A stretch of 64,000 bases of DNA from Acidobacteriota bacterium (GCA_015486055.1 WFSJ01000047.1:21255-85254), one strand, 5' to 3'. Shown: positions 42,004 through 52,810, numbered from the stretch's first letter. A program made the numbers and translations. Notes: generated by a model from the letters alone, not told the origin.

Positions 42004-45000
42004 ATGCTTACAGAAGACTTAAGAAGAAGGTTAAAAAACCTTAAAGGAAAAATAGAAAACTGCTACAGCGAATTCTCGCTTCTCCATCTCTCATCTCTCG
42101 ATGGGAAATATATACTCATAACACCCCCCGATTTTGAGTATTGGGAGGATATTCCTGAGCTATTCGGGAAGACTTCCTCCTTCTTTCCTTCCCCAAAGGA
42201 TGAGATATTCTCGTCCCTCCCACCATCGAAGCTTGCTCTTGCATTAAGGGTTAAAACAATGTGGAGAGCTTCCTATGGATTAGACGATATAATAGTAACT
42301 CCTGTAAATGCCCTCCTCCCTCTTCCTTCCTCACAATGGCTGAAATCAAGGGTTGTAATTCTCCATCGGGAAGAAGAACTTGAGCTTGAGCTTCTTGTTT
42401 CCCATCTTCAGGACCTTGAATATAGCGAAAAAGATTTCGTCAGGGAAGTAGGGGAATACAGCGTGAGGGGAGGAATACTTGACTTCTACAGCGGTTGGGA
42501 GAAATTCCCCACAAGGATAGAATTCTCTGGCGATAGAATAGAATCTATAAGGAGCTTTGATTTCTCTTCCCAACTTTCAGTGAAAAGCAAAAAGGAAGCT
42601 ATAATAGGTCCATTTAGGGAATATTCCCTAAATGAAGCTGAAAGCACCATCAAATCTCTAATGAAATTCGTCTCAAAGGAGGAAACCTATGGGCTTAAAA
42701 GAATTCTCAGCGAAATGGAAGAAGGAGAACCAGGGGAAGTCTTTGCACTTATAAAGAAAAATCTCAGCCCTGCCCTTTCATTTTTTTCCTCCTATACCCC
42801 TGCAATATTTAACAGGGAAGGTATATACAAATATCTGGAAAAGGAGAAAAAAAGACTTGAGAAAAGTCATTTGCCCTACCCTGCCTTAGAAGAAATCATA
42901 AAACTTCCTGAAAGAAGTTCCCTTGAATACTGCATTAAAGATGGAAACCTCGTTCATTTTCATCCTGTTGAGGTTTTCAAAGGTTCCCCAGCAAAATGGG
43001 AAAAGTGGTTAAATTCGGAAAAGAGCATTGGCAAAAAGGTAATCGTCATATGGGATAAAGAAAAAAAACCAGAATTTGCGAATGAGGTAAAGATAGGGAG
43101 TCTGAAAAGAGGGTTTTATTTTGAGGATTTTATCATTCTCGGCAGAGAAAATCTTCTCGGCAAAGAGGAAAAAGCAAAGAAAATAAAAAAGATAAGGAAA
43201 GCAGGCTCTAAATTGGAGGAAGGGAAACCTGTGGTTCATGAGGATTACGGAATAGGAATATTCAGAGGTCTTGTCAGATATTCAGGGGAGATAGAGGGCG
43301 ATTTTTTGGCTATTGAATATGACAGTAACGAGAAATTATATGTTCCTGTTGAAAGTTCCTATAAAGTGCATCCTTATAATGTCCCTGAAGGGTTCAAATT
43401 CAGGCTTGACAGATTATCCTCTCCGAGGTGGGGAAAGCTAAAGGAAAAGGTAAAAAAGGAAGTAGAGAAAATTGTGGAATCTATGGTTGAACTTTATGCT
43501 GAGAGAAAGGCAAAGAAGGGATTCTCTTTCAGGGAAGAAAGTCTCTTTGAGGAATTCATAAGCGACTTTGAATTTGAGGAAACTGAAGATCAAAAGAAGG
43601 CATGGGAAGAAGTCAAGGAAGATATGGAAAAAGATTATCCAATGGATAGGTTGATTGTTGGAGATGTGGGATTTGGAAAAACAGAGATAGCCATGAGAGC
43701 GGCTTTCCTTGCAGTTCTCAACAATAAACAGGTGGCTCTTCTTGCTCCGACAACTGTACTTGCACTTCAGCATTACAAAAATTTTCTGAGAAGGTTCAGA
43801 AATTACCCTGTAAATATATCCTTGCTGTGCAGGCTTACCCCAAAAAGGGAAGAGGAAGAAGCCATTGAGTATCTAAAAAAGGGAAAGATTGACATTATAA
43901 TAGGAACGCACAGGCTTCTAAGTGATGATATAGGTTTCAGGGATTTGGGCCTCTTGATTATAGACGAGGAACAAAGATTTGGGGTAAAGCACAAAGAAAA
44001 ACTCAGGGAATTAAAAAAAGAAATAGATTCCCTTACAATGACAGCAACACCAATTCCCAGAACCTTAAGCTTAGCTTTATTCTCTGTCTGGGACCTATCA
44101 ATAATCCAGACCCCTCCGCCTGGAAGAAAAGAAGTGGAAACTTTTGTATTGCCCTTCAAATATTCAGTATTCAGGGAGGCAATAGAGAAGGAAATCTCAA
44201 GGGGAGGACAGGTTTATGTGGTTCTCAATAGAATAGAAGAATTACCTTTCTATAAGGAAAAACTCACGAATATGTTCCCTTCCATTCCGATTCTTGTTCT
44301 TCATGGAAGAATGAAATCTTCCAGCATTGAGAAGGGCGTAATTGATTTTATGGAAGGCAAATATCCAGTGCTTCTTACCACAACTATAATAGAAAATGGA
44401 GTGGATATCCCCAATGTAAACACTCTCATAGTGCTGAAGGCAGAAAAGCTCGGGTTTGCTCAACTTCATCAATTAAGGGGAAGGGTGGGAAGATCTTACA
44501 GAAAGGCATTTTCCTACTTCTTTATAATGGACAGCAATCTCAGCGGAAAAGCAAAGGAAAGATTAAGAACCATAAAGGAATTTTCTTATCTGGGAGCAGG
44601 TTTTCGCATATCTCTTGAAGACTTAAATCTAAGAGGCTCTGGCACTTTGCTCGGAACCTCACAGCACGGACATATAGCAGAATTGGGAATGGATTACTAT
44701 CTGAAATTACTCGAGGATACCATTTCAAAGATGAAGGGAAAAGCAGGAGATGTTGAATTAAGGCTTGGAATAAGTGTAAGCATACCAAGAAATTACATAA
44801 GGAATCCCCAGGAAAGAATAAATTATTACAGAGAAATAACATCTGCTGAATCTAATGAGGAACTCGGCAAGATAGAGAAGGAGATAGAGGATAAATATGG
44901 AAGGTTACCGGATAATATGAAGAGCGTCTTTGCCCTTGGAAGAATAGCTGTTCTTGCAAGAAAGGCCTCTTTAAAATCAATGGAAAGGAAAGGGAATGAA

Positions 45001-45162
45001 ATATACATTCAATTTTATTCTCCTCCTGACCCGGCTTCCCTTTATAAATTCCTTTCAATGAAAGGAGGAAGATTTGAGGAGAATGGAATATTCCTTCCCA
45101 GTTCCCCATCAATAGAAAATATTGAAAGAACACTTAAAGAGCTGTATAATTACTCACCATGA
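42004..45162 (+). CDS. mfd: Transcription-repair coupling factor
   Basis: 1052 aa; CarD-like RID (VVHEDYGIGIFRGLVRY), DRLIVGDVGFGKTEIAMRAAF, DEEQRFGVKHKEKLR, TATPIPRTLSLAL, TRG motif region. Confidence 0.95.
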   Translation: MLTEDLRRRLKNLKGKIENCYSEFSLLHLSSLDGKYILITPPDFEYWEDIPELFGKTSSFFPSPKDEIFSSLPPSKLALALRVKTMWRASYGLDDIIVTPVNALLPLPSSQWLKSRVVILHREEELELELLVSHLQDLEYSEKDFVREVGEYSVRGGILDFYSGWEKFPTRIEFSGDRIESIRSFDFSSQLSVKSKKEAIIGPFREYSLNEAESTIKSLMKFVSKEETYGLKRILSEMEEGEPGEVFALIKKNLSPALSFFSSYTPAIFNREGIYKYLEKEKKRLEKSHLPYPALEEIIKLPERSSLEYCIKDGNLVHFHPVEVFKGSPAKWEKWLNSEKSIGKKVIVIWDKEKKPEFANEVKIGSLKRGFYFEDFIILGRENLLGKEEKAKKIKKIRKAGSKLEEGKPVVHEDYGIGIFRGLVRYSGEIEGDFLAIEYDSNEKLYVPVESSYKVHPYNVPEGFKFRLDRLSSPRWGKLKEKVKKEVEKIVESMVELYAERKAKKGFSFREESLFEEFISDFEFEETEDQKKAWEEVKEDMEKDYPMDRLIVGDVGFGKTEIAMRAAFLAVLNNKQVALLAPTTVLALQHYKNFLRRFRNYPVNISLLCRLTPKREEEEAIEYLKKGKIDIIIGTHRLLSDDIGFRDLGLLIIDEEQRFGVKHKEKLRELKKEIDSLTMTATPIPRTLSLALFSVWDLSIIQTPPPGRKEVETFVLPFKYSVFREAIEKEISRGGQVYVVLNRIEELPFYKEKLTNMFPSIPILVLHGRMKSSSIEKGVIDFMEGKYPVLLTTTIIENGVDIPNVNTLIVLKAEKLGFAQLHQLRGRVGRSYRKAFSYFFIMDSNLSGKAKERLRTIKEFSYLGAGFRISLEDLNLRGSGTLLGTSQHGHIAELGMDYYLKLLEDTISKMKGKAGDVELRLGISVSIPRNYIRNPQERINYYREITSAESNEELGKIEKEIEDKYGRLPDNMKSVFALGRIAVLARKASLKSMERKGNEIYIQFYSPPDPASLYKFLSMKGGRFEENGIFLPSSPSIENIERTLKELYNYSP

Positions 45163-46085
45163 AGAAATTATTAATAATATTGCTCTTTTTAGGACTGCTC
45201 AGTTGTTCAAAAGTGAGAGAACAAAATGTTACAGAAGCCCTGGCAGAGGATACACCGAAGGTTATATTAAAGATAAATGGTAAAGCATACAATCTCTCGG
45301 ATTTTCAGGCTTATATTCTCGGCAAGAGTCTTGAACTAAAAAACCTCAGGGACGATTATATAAAGAGTGCCTTTTTTAATGATTATATAAATTCAAGATT
45401 GATTTTGCTGGATGCTGAAAAAAGGAAAATAATTCTTAATTCAAGAGAAATCTCCCTGTATAGAAGGAGTCTTGAAGAACTGAAAATAAAGGTGGACGCT
45501 CCTGTGTTAAAGTCAATCTACGAAAATTTGTTAATCTCCAAGTATCTCAAGGAAGTAGTTTATAAAGGTCTTACTGTGAAGGATAAGGAAATTTATAATT
45601 ACTATAAAGAACATCCAGAAGAATTTGTGGAACATGAAAAGATTAAGCTTCATCACATAGTAGTGGACTCAGAAGACAAAGCTCTTCAGATGAGGGATAA
45701 GCTTATAAGAGCCCCTTTATCTGAATTTGAGAAAATGGCTAAGGAATATTCTATCGCTCCTGAGGCTAAAAAGGGAGGGGATATGGGATGGTATGCAAAA
45801 GGGGACCTTCCCAAGGAAATGGAAGATGTTGTGTTCTCTCTGCCCGTGGGAGAAATATCTCAGGTAGTAAAAACACCAATGGGTTATCACATATTCAGGG
45901 TGGATAAAGAACAAAAGAAGAGAATGCTCAGCTACACAGAAGCAAAGCAAAGGATAAAATATAAGCTTATTGAAGAAAAAAGAGAAAGAAGACTTCAGGA
46001 ATGGCTTGTTTCTCTTAAACGGAAATATAAGATAAAAATATACGAGGGAAATCTCGGATTTAACTATAAAGAGGAGAAAAAATGA
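45159..46085 (+). CDS. Parvulin-type peptidyl-prolyl isomerase lipoprotein
   Basis: Lipobox LLSCSK; KIKLHHIVVDSEDKALQMRDKL...EYSIAPEAKKGGDMGWYAKGDLPKEMEDVVFSLPVGEISQVVKTPMGYHIFRV. Confidence 0.92.
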   Translation: MKKLLIILLFLGLLSCSKVREQNVTEALAEDTPKVILKINGKAYNLSDFQAYILGKSLELKNLRDDYIKSAFFNDYINSRLILLDAEKRKIILNSREISLYRRSLEELKIKVDAPVLKSIYENLLISKYLKEVVYKGLTVKDKEIYNYYKEHPEEFVEHEKIKLHHIVVDSEDKALQMRDKLIRAPLSEFEKMAKEYSIAPEAKKGGDMGWYAKGDLPKEMEDVVFSLPVGEISQVVKTPMGYHIFRVDKEQKKRMLSYTEAKQRIKYKLIEEKRERRLQEWLVSLKRKYKIKIYEGNLGFNYKEEKK

Positions 46086-47017
46086 GAAAAATAGCAGCTT
46101 TTCTTTCCTTACTTGCCTTCCTTATTTCTGGCAATTATGTTCTGGTAGACGAGGTTATGGCTATAGTTGGAAATAAAGTTATAACTCTGTCAGAAGTAAA
46201 AAAATATGATGATCAGTTGAGAAAATTCCTTTCCACCAAATATAAAGGGAGAGAATTTGAGAAAATTTATAGGAGCGAAAGGAAAAGAGTGTTAGACAAC
46301 CTTATAGACAAAAAACTCATGCTTGAGAAAGCCAAGGAAGAAGGCATAAATGCGGATGAGGAGTTGAAAATCGCAATGAAAAATATGGCAAGACAGTATA
46401 AATATTCCACAGTAAAAGAACTCGAAAACGCTATGGCAAAGCAGGGAATAAATATTGAAGAATGGAAGGAAAATGCAAAAGAAAATATTCTGCAACAGAA
46501 ATTGGTCCAAAAAGAAATTGACCTGAACATAAAGGTAACAGAAGGGGAAATAAGAAGCTACTATGAATCCCATAGGGATGAGTTTTCAACTCAGAACAGG
46601 TGGGAACTTAAAGCATTAAAAATAGAAAAGGGAAAGGAGTTCGAAGAAAAAAAGGCAAAAATAGACAAACTTTTAAAAGAAAAGGGCTTTGAGGAAGCAG
46701 TGAGACTTTCAGCTCCCCCCTTTAATTCAACGGGGGGAAAATTGGGCAATGTTTCTAAGGAAGAACTCAGGCCTGAATTTCTGAATGGAATAAGAGAAAA
46801 GAAAGATGGAGAAATTACGGGGTGGATAGAAACAGAAGATGGTTGGTATAGATTGAAAGTAGTAAGATTTTTTCCTTCAAAAACCGAAAAACTGGAGGAA
46901 GTAAGAAACAAAATAGAGAAGAAAATTTTTTCTCAGAAAAGAAAGAAAAAAATAAAAGAATTCATAGAAAAGCTCCGAAAAGAAATATATGTAAAAGTTC
47001 TAAGAAACTATTCATGA
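46082..47017 (+). CDS. SurA-like periplasmic chaperone/PPIase
   Basis: Signal peptide; VDEVMAIVGNKVITLSEVKKYDDQLR SurA N-terminus; degenerate parvulin region. Confidence 0.85.
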   Translation: MRKIAAFLSLLAFLISGNYVLVDEVMAIVGNKVITLSEVKKYDDQLRKFLSTKYKGREFEKIYRSERKRVLDNLIDKKLMLEKAKEEGINADEELKIAMKNMARQYKYSTVKELENAMAKQGINIEEWKENAKENILQQKLVQKEIDLNIKVTEGEIRSYYESHRDEFSTQNRWELKALKIEKGKEFEEKKAKIDKLLKEKGFEEAVRLSAPPFNSTGGKLGNVSKEELRPEFLNGIREKKDGEITGWIETEDGWYRLKVVRFFPSKTEKLEEVRNKIEKKIFSQKRKKKIKEFIEKLRKEIYVKVLRNYS

Positions 47018-48495
47018 AATTTATGATATTTGTCCCTCCGGGAGGGTATTTCGCAGAGAGATGGTCTAAGGGTTCCTTTATGCCTCCTTTGGGAATAATT
47101 TATATAGGCACGATTCTTAAAAATTCAGGCATTGATGTTGAACTCGTTCCTGCAGAGCTTTTAAACCTGAGCTGGAAGGAAATAGCAAGAAAGATAGAAA
47201 CAGACAAACCGGATATACTCGGGGCTACATCCACCACTGAAAACAGGTTTCAGGCTTTTAAGCTCCTGAAATTGGCTAAAAAAGTGAACCCCAGGGTTTG
47301 GACTGTATTTGGAGGGCCTCATGCTTCAATGGCAGCTAAGGATACTCTTGAGCATATAAAGGAAATAGACATAGTAGTCAGAAATGAGGGAGAAATAACC
47401 TCGGTAGAGATAGTAAAAGCTCTTGAAGATGGAGATTCTTATTATAATTTAAGGAAAGTTCTTGGAATATCATTCAGGGACGAAGATGGTGCGGTCATTG
47501 AGAATCCCCGCAGGCCATATATAAAACCATTAGACCTTATACCAATTCCCGACAGGAAACTTATAGGCTTCAGAGAATATAATTTCAGGATGGACATTCC
47601 TGGAAAAGGGAAAGTTCCCGCTTTAAATCTCATGACCTCCAGGGGTTGCCCTTTTAACTGCAATTTCTGTGCTACTCCTGTAAACTGGGGAAGGACTGTA
47701 AGGATGCACTCCTTGGAAAGGGTGACTCAGGAAATAGAACTCGGGATGAAAGATTACGGGATAAAAGCAGTGTGGTTTTATGATGACACATTTGATGCAA
47801 ACAGAAAAAGGCTTGAAAAGCTTTGCGACACATTCATTGAAAGAAAATACGATATAAACTGGTATGCAGAAGTAAGGGTTGATATTCTCACAAAGCCACT
47901 TCTTGAAAAAATGGTAAAATCGGGTCTTTATTATCTTTCCTTCGGTGTTGAAGCAGGTTCAGAAAGGGTAAGGAAGGAAATAATAAGGAAGAATGTAGAC
48001 ATTGAACAGGTAAGAAATGCAATAAAATGGGCAAGAGAATTCGGGATAACCCCGAACCCATTCTTCATATTCTCCCATCCCACGGAAACATGGAAAGAGG
48101 CACAGGAAACAATAAAGTTAATAGAGGAATTTAGTCCTTACTCAGATATCTCAGTTTCTATCCTTCATATTTATCCAGGCACTGACTTAGAAAAAACCGC
48201 AAGGGAGCTGAGAATTCTTCCTGAGAAGTTTACATGGACAAAAAAAAGAGATCCGAGAATAATCACCCTCCCTGCTGCCCAGGGTGATGTTCCTCTGCTT
48301 AAACACCTTCTATCATGGTCACAAATCAGTGAGCTTATATTCAGATGGAATCTTGCTCAAAAGAAAGTTTCTATTTGGAAAAAAGCAATAGCGGCCATAA
48401 AAAACATAAGAAGCTGGAAAGATATTCCAAGATATATAATTATGCTCTTTGTTTACCTAAAGCTGAAGATAAAAAAGGCATTGGGATGGATATAA
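47014..48495 (+). CDS. B12-binding-domain radical SAM protein
   Basis: N-terminal B12-binding fold (PPLGIIYIGTILKNSGIDVELV), SRGCPFNCNFCATPVNWGRTVRMHS. Confidence 0.93.
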   Translation: MKFMIFVPPGGYFAERWSKGSFMPPLGIIYIGTILKNSGIDVELVPAELLNLSWKEIARKIETDKPDILGATSTTENRFQAFKLLKLAKKVNPRVWTVFGGPHASMAAKDTLEHIKEIDIVVRNEGEITSVEIVKALEDGDSYYNLRKVLGISFRDEDGAVIENPRRPYIKPLDLIPIPDRKLIGFREYNFRMDIPGKGKVPALNLMTSRGCPFNCNFCATPVNWGRTVRMHSLERVTQEIELGMKDYGIKAVWFYDDTFDANRKRLEKLCDTFIERKYDINWYAEVRVDILTKPLLEKMVKSGLYYLSFGVEAGSERVRKEIIRKNVDIEQVRNAIKWAREFGITPNPFFIFSHPTETWKEAQETIKLIEEFSPYSDISVSILHIYPGTDLEKTARELRILPEKFTWTKKRDPRIITLPAAQGDVPLLKHLLSWSQISELIFRWNLAQKKVSIWKKAIAAIKNIRSWKDIPRYIIMLFVYLKLKIKKALGWI

Positions 48496-49616
48496 TTCTC
48501 ATAAGGCTTGGGGAAATTTCCCTTAAGGGGGCTAACAGGGGAAGATTTGAAGATGCTCTGAAGGAAAACATACGAAATTTCCTAAAAAAAGAAGGAATAA
48601 ATTTCTTTGGGGTAAGGTCGGCTTCTGGAAGAATATTCATAGATAGGCCAAGCAGAGTTCCCAACCTTTCCAAGGTTCTCGGGATTGTCTCCTATTCACC
48701 TGCATGGGAATTTGTTGACATAGAAGAGGTAAAAGACTTTCTTCGCTCAAGGGAAGATATATTTAAAGGCGCACGTTCCTTCAGAATAACTGCTTCAAGA
48801 GCTGATAAATCCTATCCTCTCGCTTCTCCGCAAATAGCCAAGGAAGTTGGAACAGCAGTCACCGGGAATTTTCCAATCGCAGTTAACCTGAAAGAACCAG
48901 AAGTAAATGTTGGTGTAGAATATATTGAGGGAAGTTTTTATGTCTATTTTGAGACAATAAAAGGATGGGGAGGACTTCCTGTTGGAATTTCAGGGAAGCT
49001 CGTTGTCCTTATATCTGGAGGCATAGACTCTCCAGTTGCGGCTTTTTTGATGATGAAAAGAGGTGCAAGGATTATCTTTCTCCATTTTCGGAGGGACCCT
49101 GAGATTGATAAGATCCCTGAACTATACAAAATTCTTTCTTCCTATGCTGCAGGAATTGGCTCTGAACTCGTGGTTTTAGATATGAAAAAGATTAATGATT
49201 TCTATGAGAAAATAATGGAGGATCCAAGGATACATCGCTATATGTGTGTGCTGTGCAAACATATGATGTTAAAAGCTGCAGAATCTCTTGCACTAAAGAA
49301 AGGAGCAATGGGGATAGTTACAGGAGACAGCCTGGCTCAAGTAGCTTCCCAGACATTAGAGAACCTCAAAGCTCAAAGATATGGGCTAAGACTTCCTGTT
49401 TATTCTCCCCTGATAGGAATGGACAAAGTTGAGATTATGAAAATTGCTCGGAGTATAGGAACATATGAGGTTTCAATAAAGCACAGGGAAATTCCCTGTC
49501 CTCTTCACAGACATCCAACAACTAAAGCAGATCTCGAAACATTCTTTAGGTATAATGAAACTGTGATAAAAAAATTAGGATACAAACCATGGGAAAAAAT
49601 ATTAAAAGAACACTAA
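48486..49616 (+). CDS. thiI: tRNA 4-thiouridine synthase ThiI
   Basis: MDIILIRLGEISLKGANRGRFEDAL; THUMP; PP-loop LVVLISGGIDSPVAAFLMMKRGA; CVLCKHMM. Start at 48486, not 48345. Confidence 0.95.
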   Translation: MDIILIRLGEISLKGANRGRFEDALKENIRNFLKKEGINFFGVRSASGRIFIDRPSRVPNLSKVLGIVSYSPAWEFVDIEEVKDFLRSREDIFKGARSFRITASRADKSYPLASPQIAKEVGTAVTGNFPIAVNLKEPEVNVGVEYIEGSFYVYFETIKGWGGLPVGISGKLVVLISGGIDSPVAAFLMMKRGARIIFLHFRRDPEIDKIPELYKILSSYAAGIGSELVVLDMKKINDFYEKIMEDPRIHRYMCVLCKHMMLKAAESLALKKGAMGIVTGDSLAQVASQTLENLKAQRYGLRLPVYSPLIGMDKVEIMKIARSIGTYEVSIKHREIPCPLHRHPTTKADLETFFRYNETVIKKLGYKPWEKILKEH

Positions 49617-51121
49617 TCTTTTTCTTTTTGTTCACTGCCTCGTTAATTACTTCCTGCAGCAAGAAGAAAAAAGAAAATTTCATAGATGTCCCCATAGACA
49701 TCGGAACAATGTGGGTAAACACGACAATAGATCCCCATAGAGCAATTGGACTGCCAGATTTACTCTGGGAAAGGTTGGTCTTTGAACCCCTTTTCGCCTA
49801 TGACGAATTTTCTTCTCCTGAGCCTCTCCTCATAAAGAATTTCACAAAAAAAGACAATGGGAAAATACTGATTTTAGAGCTGAAGAAGAATATAAAGTTC
49901 AGCAATGGGAAAACCTTAACAGCCGAAGATGTTCTGAATTCATTCAAAAGGTTCCTCAGACTTTATCCTTTCCGCCCTGCAATTCTTAATATTGAAGGAG
50001 CAGAGAAATTCAGAAAGGGAAAATCCAATGAGATAAGTGGAATAAAGGTTATCAACAAAGGTTCCCTTATGGTAAACCTTAGCCAGGCAATTCCTGATTC
50101 AGCAAATATTTTCTCATCAATGGAAACTTCTATTCTGATAGCAGGCTGTGGTGGCAAATGTCTTTATGGAACAGGTCCCTATATGATAAAAGATGTGAAA
50201 AAGCTTTCCAGCGAAACATTGATAATCCTTGAGAGAAATCCTTATTATACAAGGATAAAACCTTTCATATCTAATATACGGGTGCATCTTTATAACTCTC
50301 AGAACGAATTTTCAAAAATGATAGAAAAATGTAAGCTTTCCACATTTGTTGAATATATCCCTTACAACTTAAGAGTTCCCCCATGCTATAGAATAACAAA
50401 ATCGCCTTTAATCGGAGGAATGTATATGGTTATAAACCCTTGGCTATACCCTACAAGTGATAGAAAACTAAGAAATTTTCTGAGATATATTTCCTGGAAG
50501 GGAGGATTCTTGAAGAAGACAGGAATAAATTTTGGCACAGCACCTCGGCTCATAATGCCTTACGGAATAAATTTCTTCTCATACATAAGGAGTGGAGGAT
50601 TCGAAGAAAATATTTACAGAGAAAGAGGCATTAGACTTACCACAAGGAATCTTAAGGAAGCTACAAGGACGCTTTTTCTCGAATTTCTTGAAAGAAGACT
50701 ATCAGCATTGGGAATAAAGCTCAAGAACCTCGGATGGGTAAATGACTGGCGTAAATTCACAGAAAAAGGTGGAAAGAAAAAAATTAATTTTTTCCTAACA
50801 TATTTTGCTCCCTCTTATTCATCTCCATTTTATTATTTCTCCTCTATTTTTTCTCCCGCGGGGGAATTGAATGAATATAATTATCCCTTCAAAAAGGGAA
50901 TTAAACTTCTTAAGGAATATACCACCGCAAAGAAAGGAAAGGAAAAGATAAAATTACTTAATGAAATGGAGATTGAGGCCGAAAAAGAAAGTATTGCTTT
51001 CCCTGTTATGTATAGCTTATTTCTTGTAGGAAGGAAGAAGAACATTTACGGGATAAGGACAAATAATCTTGGATATGTCTTTTTTGAAGGAGTAAAGATA
51101 AAAAATGAAACTCAAGAATAA
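49589..51121 (+). CDS. Family 5 extracellular solute-binding lipoprotein (peptide-type)
   Basis: Lipobox ITSCSKKKK; LLIKNFTKKDNGKILILELKKNIKFSNGKTLTAEDVLNSFKRF. Confidence 0.88.
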   Translation: MGKNIKRTLIFFFLFTASLITSCSKKKKENFIDVPIDIGTMWVNTTIDPHRAIGLPDLLWERLVFEPLFAYDEFSSPEPLLIKNFTKKDNGKILILELKKNIKFSNGKTLTAEDVLNSFKRFLRLYPFRPAILNIEGAEKFRKGKSNEISGIKVINKGSLMVNLSQAIPDSANIFSSMETSILIAGCGGKCLYGTGPYMIKDVKKLSSETLIILERNPYYTRIKPFISNIRVHLYNSQNEFSKMIEKCKLSTFVEYIPYNLRVPPCYRITKSPLIGGMYMVINPWLYPTSDRKLRNFLRYISWKGGFLKKTGINFGTAPRLIMPYGINFFSYIRSGGFEENIYRERGIRLTTRNLKEATRTLFLEFLERRLSALGIKLKNLGWVNDWRKFTEKGGKKKINFFLTYFAPSYSSPFYYFSSIFSPAGELNEYNYPFKKGIKLLKEYTTAKKGKEKIKLLNEMEIEAEKESIAFPVMYSLFLVGRKKNIYGIRTNNLGYVFFEGVKIKNETQE

Positions 51122-52571
51122 ATTGACATTATCTATAACATCTATCCTGATAGTAACCGGACTCTTAGAGATTTTCGGATTTAGTCTCTATCTGAGAAGA
51201 AAATTAATATCGGACATAAAATTTTCCTTAAAAACTCTGGCTATATCGGCAGAAACCCTCTCGGAATTTCCTTTGATCAATTATGATTACCCTCTTTTAA
51301 AGAGAAATATAGAATCCATATTTCATAAAAGGTTAAGTTACATTCTTGTTTACGATTCAAGAGGCGTAATGGTTTCAAGTGCATACAAGGAAGAATTTGA
51401 AAATGCAATAATGGATAGAAAGGTAAATATTGCTCAGGAAAAATTAACCCACAGTAAAGAAGTAATTTTACACAACAAAAAATTCTATGAAATTTCAGTC
51501 CCTGTTAAGCCAAGAGGATTTGAGGCACCCATAGGAGTTATAAAAATAGGAGTTCTGAAGAAGGAAATTGACAGCACTGCAACTAATGTTGTATTCTACA
51601 TAGTTCTCTTCATATTGTTCTCAATAATCTTAGCTACCTTAGCCTTGTATTTTATATCCTCCACTTTTACAAAACCGATAACTCAGTTGAGTAAAGCCTC
51701 TGAGGAAATAGCAAAGGGAAATTTCTCTACGAAAATTCCCCGAATAGAGTCAAAGGACGAATTAGGAAAACTCAGCGATTCATTTACAAAGATGGCCGAA
51801 AAAATAGAAAAAACCATGAGTGAACTTGAAAGTTATGAGAAAGAACTTGAGGATAAAATAAAGGAAAGGACGGATAAGCTTAAACAGGCAATGAAGAAGC
51901 TGGAAGAAACCAGAGATGAAATAGAAAAAGCCAATAGAATCTCAAGAATGAATAAGGTGATTTCTGAAATTTCCCATAATATAAATAATCCAATTTCAAT
52001 AATCCTTGCAAATATAGAAATGTTAAAAAGGGAAAGGAGCGTAGAAAAAGACTCAATAAGGCTGGAAAAAATGGAAAGTGCAGCAAAAAGGGTAAGCTCC
52101 CTTATAGAAAAGATGAACATAATTGCAAGTGAAGAAACTAAGTTTAGAGAACTTACGGATATTATTGATATGTTAAAAGAACTAAGAGATGAGTTTAACA
52201 ATGAAAGGATAGAATTCATCTTACCCGAAGGTAAGAAATTGATGTCTGCTAACAAGGATTATCTTAAAGAGGCAATGGTGGAGATAATAAAAAATTCCCT
52301 TGAAGCTATAGAAGGAATAAAGGATGGAAAAGTGGAGGTAAAACTCTCTGAGAATGAGACATCAACTACAATTGAAATAAAAGATAACGGTAAAGGAATG
52401 ACTGAGAGTGTGCTTAGAAAAGCAATTGATCCATTTTTCACCACAAGTGAAAATAAAAAGGGACTTGGTCTCACGATGGCAAGCAATATCATTCAAAGCC
52501 ACAAGGGAAAGTTAAAAATTATAAGCAAACCCGGAGAGGGAACAACAGTAAAAATAATATTTGAATTTTAG
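51105..52571 (+). CDS. Membrane sensor histidine kinase (HAMP-HisKA-HATPase)
   Basis: Two TM, HAMP (FTKPITQLSKASEEIAKGNFSTKIP), ISEISHNINNPISIILANIEML, N/G boxes (EIIKNSLEAIE, IKDNGKGM, KGLGLTMASNIIQSHKGKL). Confidence 0.93.
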   Translation: MKLKNKLTLSITSILIVTGLLEIFGFSLYLRRKLISDIKFSLKTLAISAETLSEFPLINYDYPLLKRNIESIFHKRLSYILVYDSRGVMVSSAYKEEFENAIMDRKVNIAQEKLTHSKEVILHNKKFYEISVPVKPRGFEAPIGVIKIGVLKKEIDSTATNVVFYIVLFILFSIILATLALYFISSTFTKPITQLSKASEEIAKGNFSTKIPRIESKDELGKLSDSFTKMAEKIEKTMSELESYEKELEDKIKERTDKLKQAMKKLEETRDEIEKANRISRMNKVISEISHNINNPISIILANIEMLKRERSVEKDSIRLEKMESAAKRVSSLIEKMNIIASEETKFRELTDIIDMLKELRDEFNNERIEFILPEGKKLMSANKDYLKEAMVEIIKNSLEAIEGIKDGKVEVKLSENETSTTIEIKDNGKGMTESVLRKAIDPFFTTSENKKGLGLTMASNIIQSHKGKLKIISKPGEGTTVKIIFEF

Positions 52572-52645
52572 CGCGCCCGGAGGGACTCGAACCCCCAACC
52601 AGCGGATTAGAAATCCGCTGCTCTATCCTATTGAGCTACGGGCGC
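52572..52645 (-). tRNA. tRNA-Arg (TCT anticodon)
   Basis: GCGCCCGTAGCTCAATAGGATAGAGCAGCGGATTTCTAATCCGCTGGTTGGGGGTTCGAGTCCCTCCGGGCGCG. Confidence 0.96.
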
Positions 52646-52647
52646 AA

Positions 52648-52722
52648 TCGGGGCGAGAGGATTTGAACCTCCGACCCCCTGCTCCCAAGGCAGGTGCGCT
52701 ATCCAGTCTGTGCCACGCCCCG
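52648..52722 (-). tRNA. tRNA-Pro (TGG anticodon)
   Basis: CGGGGCGTGGCACAGACTGGATAGCGCACCTGCCTTGGGAGCAGGGGGTCGGAGGTTCAAATCCTCTCGCCCCGA. Confidence 0.95.
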
Positions 52723-52810
52723 AATTAAAGAGAATTTTATCAAAAATTTATAGTTCAGTCAATCACTCGCATTCTGTTCAATTTGGAATTCAGTTTGCCA
52801 AAATTCGAGT

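Noticed and set aside
48345-48485. N-terminal extension of thiI
   Set aside because: Lies inside the radical SAM gene; ThiI homology starts at MDIILIRLGEISLKG (48486).
51833-52255. Antisense 140-aa ORF within the histidine kinase
   Set aside because: Ser/Ile/Leu-rich shadow ORF typical of the complement of Glu/Lys-rich coding sequence.
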